From assembly GCA_965178525.1 (NCBI GenBank), contig CBCXVS010000375.1, forward strand, positions 1 through 6,105: 6,105 nt of DNA, given 5' to 3'. The stretch comes from CBCXVS01 sp965178525. Its GTDB lineage: Bacteria; Tectomicrobia; Entotheonellia; Entotheonellales; Entotheonellaceae. Positions within the stretch are counted from its first letter, which is position 1. Each line of letters starts with the position of its first letter. A model generated the notes under the pieces. That model was not told the DNA's origin and did not search any database. It saw only the letters and a program-made list of their open reading frames with translations. The position numbers and the translations under genes are program-made. Positions 5,584 to 6,105 of the stretch are shown here, piece after piece.

Positions 5584-6030
5584 TCAGGGTACAAGCACCG
5601 CCATCACGCTTCGCGCCGCCATAATCGCGTCCTCAATATCCCGTTGCGTCACATCGAGATGCGTCACCGCGCGCAGGCGCGTTTTGTCGGCGCCGCTGAC
5701 CCGCACGCCATGGGCAAGCAGGCGGTCCGCAACCTCGGCGGCGCGGCACCCGGATGGGGCAACATCGAAGATGACAATATTCGTCTCGATCCGGTTCGGA
5801 TCCAGATCGATCCCCTGGCATTCCGCCAACCCATGCGCTAGCCGCTGCGCGTGGTCATGATCTTCGGCTAAACGCTCGACATGATGCCGCAGCGCATAGA
5901 GGCACCCGGCCGCGATTATTCCGGCCTGCCGCATGGCGCCGCCAAGCCGTTGTTTCCATTGCCAGGCCACCTCGACAAAGTCCGCCGAGCCCGCCAGAAC
6001 CGCACCGACAGGCGCCCCAAGGCCCTTGCT
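5584..6030 (-). pseudogene. ltaE: Low-specificity L-threonine aldolase, C-terminal fragment only
   Basis: The 148 residues read SKGLGAPVG at the start, then LGGAMRQAGIIAAG, ETNIVIFDV and a final RLRAVTHLDV before the TGA. This is the C-terminal part of PLP-dependent threonine aldolase, which cleaves L-threonine and L-allo-threonine to glycine and acetaldehyde. The Schiff-base lysine is the K of SKGLGAP (6027-6025). Full enzymes are about 340 aa, so more than half, including the substrate and cofactor pocket upstream of the lysine, is absent. Homology ends at about 6030. Further upstream the frame gives proline-rich residues unlike the expected F-C-L-S-K context and then a TAA at 6084-6082; the other two frames do not restore it either. 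GTG at 5970 is the only in-frame start and would exclude the lysine. I infer a deletion, an insertion or an assembly join. The gene symbol refers to the ancestral gene. Confidence 0.8.
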
Positions 6031-6105
6031 AAACCGAAGTTCCCCTGGCAGAATAGGCGGAGGGTTAAGTAGATCAACAGGTTAGCCCAATTCAAAAGTC
6101 CATTT
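6031..6105. other. Unassigned sequence beyond the aldolase breakpoint
   Basis: None of the three minus-strand frames resembles the missing part of the aldolase, and two of them contain stops. It could be the end of an inserted element or a rearrangement junction; the window ends before this can be resolved. Confidence 0.4.

Noticed and set aside
5584..5970. Intact 128-aa gene starting at GTG 5970
   Set aside because: The frame is clear threonine aldolase homology continuing upstream past the GTG to the PLP lysine, so the GTG is an internal codon of a truncated gene.

Overview
The window reads as a stretch of GC-rich bacterial chromosome from an environmental bacterium. Genes are compact, have purine-rich Shine-Dalgarno (SD) sites, and include one good sigma70-type promoter. 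Nothing in it fixes the phylum. Three of the seven gene loci are visibly damaged, which suggests an accessory or decaying region, or an error-prone assembly.

Left part (minus strand, 3413 down to 473): a tight three-gene operon. A TTGACA/TACAAT promoter (3386-3413) precedes a classical short-chain dehydrogenase (SDR). It is followed after 19 nt by a class III cyclic-nucleotide-phosphodiesterase-like metallophosphoesterase, and after another 10 nt by an iron-alcohol-dehydrogenase-family protein. Each gene has its own SD site. By alignment from memory, the dehydrogenase has lost three of the four family metal ligands. Two NAD(P)-type oxidoreductases with a phosphodiesterase suggest a small catabolic or detoxification unit; the substrate cannot be read from sequence.

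Far left (minus strand, 440 down to 58): a small type II toxin-antitoxin-like pair. The antitoxin looks intact. The ParE/RelE-like toxin has no usable start codon before its first conserved strand and loses its C-terminal third.

Middle (3414-3671): about 260 bp with no gene, containing a perfect 9-bp inverted repeat, an 11-bp palindrome and short direct repeats.

Right part (plus strand, 3672 to 5517): a DUF4062 protein (a small alpha/beta domain that I think resembles TIR/SEFIR domains) followed by a tetratricopeptide-repeat (TPR) gene built from 120-bp units. This effector-like plus TPR-sensor-like arrangement is the best candidate here for a poorly described signalling or defence module. 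The TPR gene is split by an in-frame TAG that looks like a CAG-to-TAG change, and has a +1 frameshift near its 3' end beyond which the original C-terminus is still readable.

Far right (minus strand, 6030 down to 5584): the C-terminal part of a low-specificity L-threonine aldolase, including the PLP-lysine motif. Its homology stops abruptly near 6030, and unrelated sequence with an in-frame stop follows. It converges on the TPR gene, leaving a 66-bp gap with no clear terminator.
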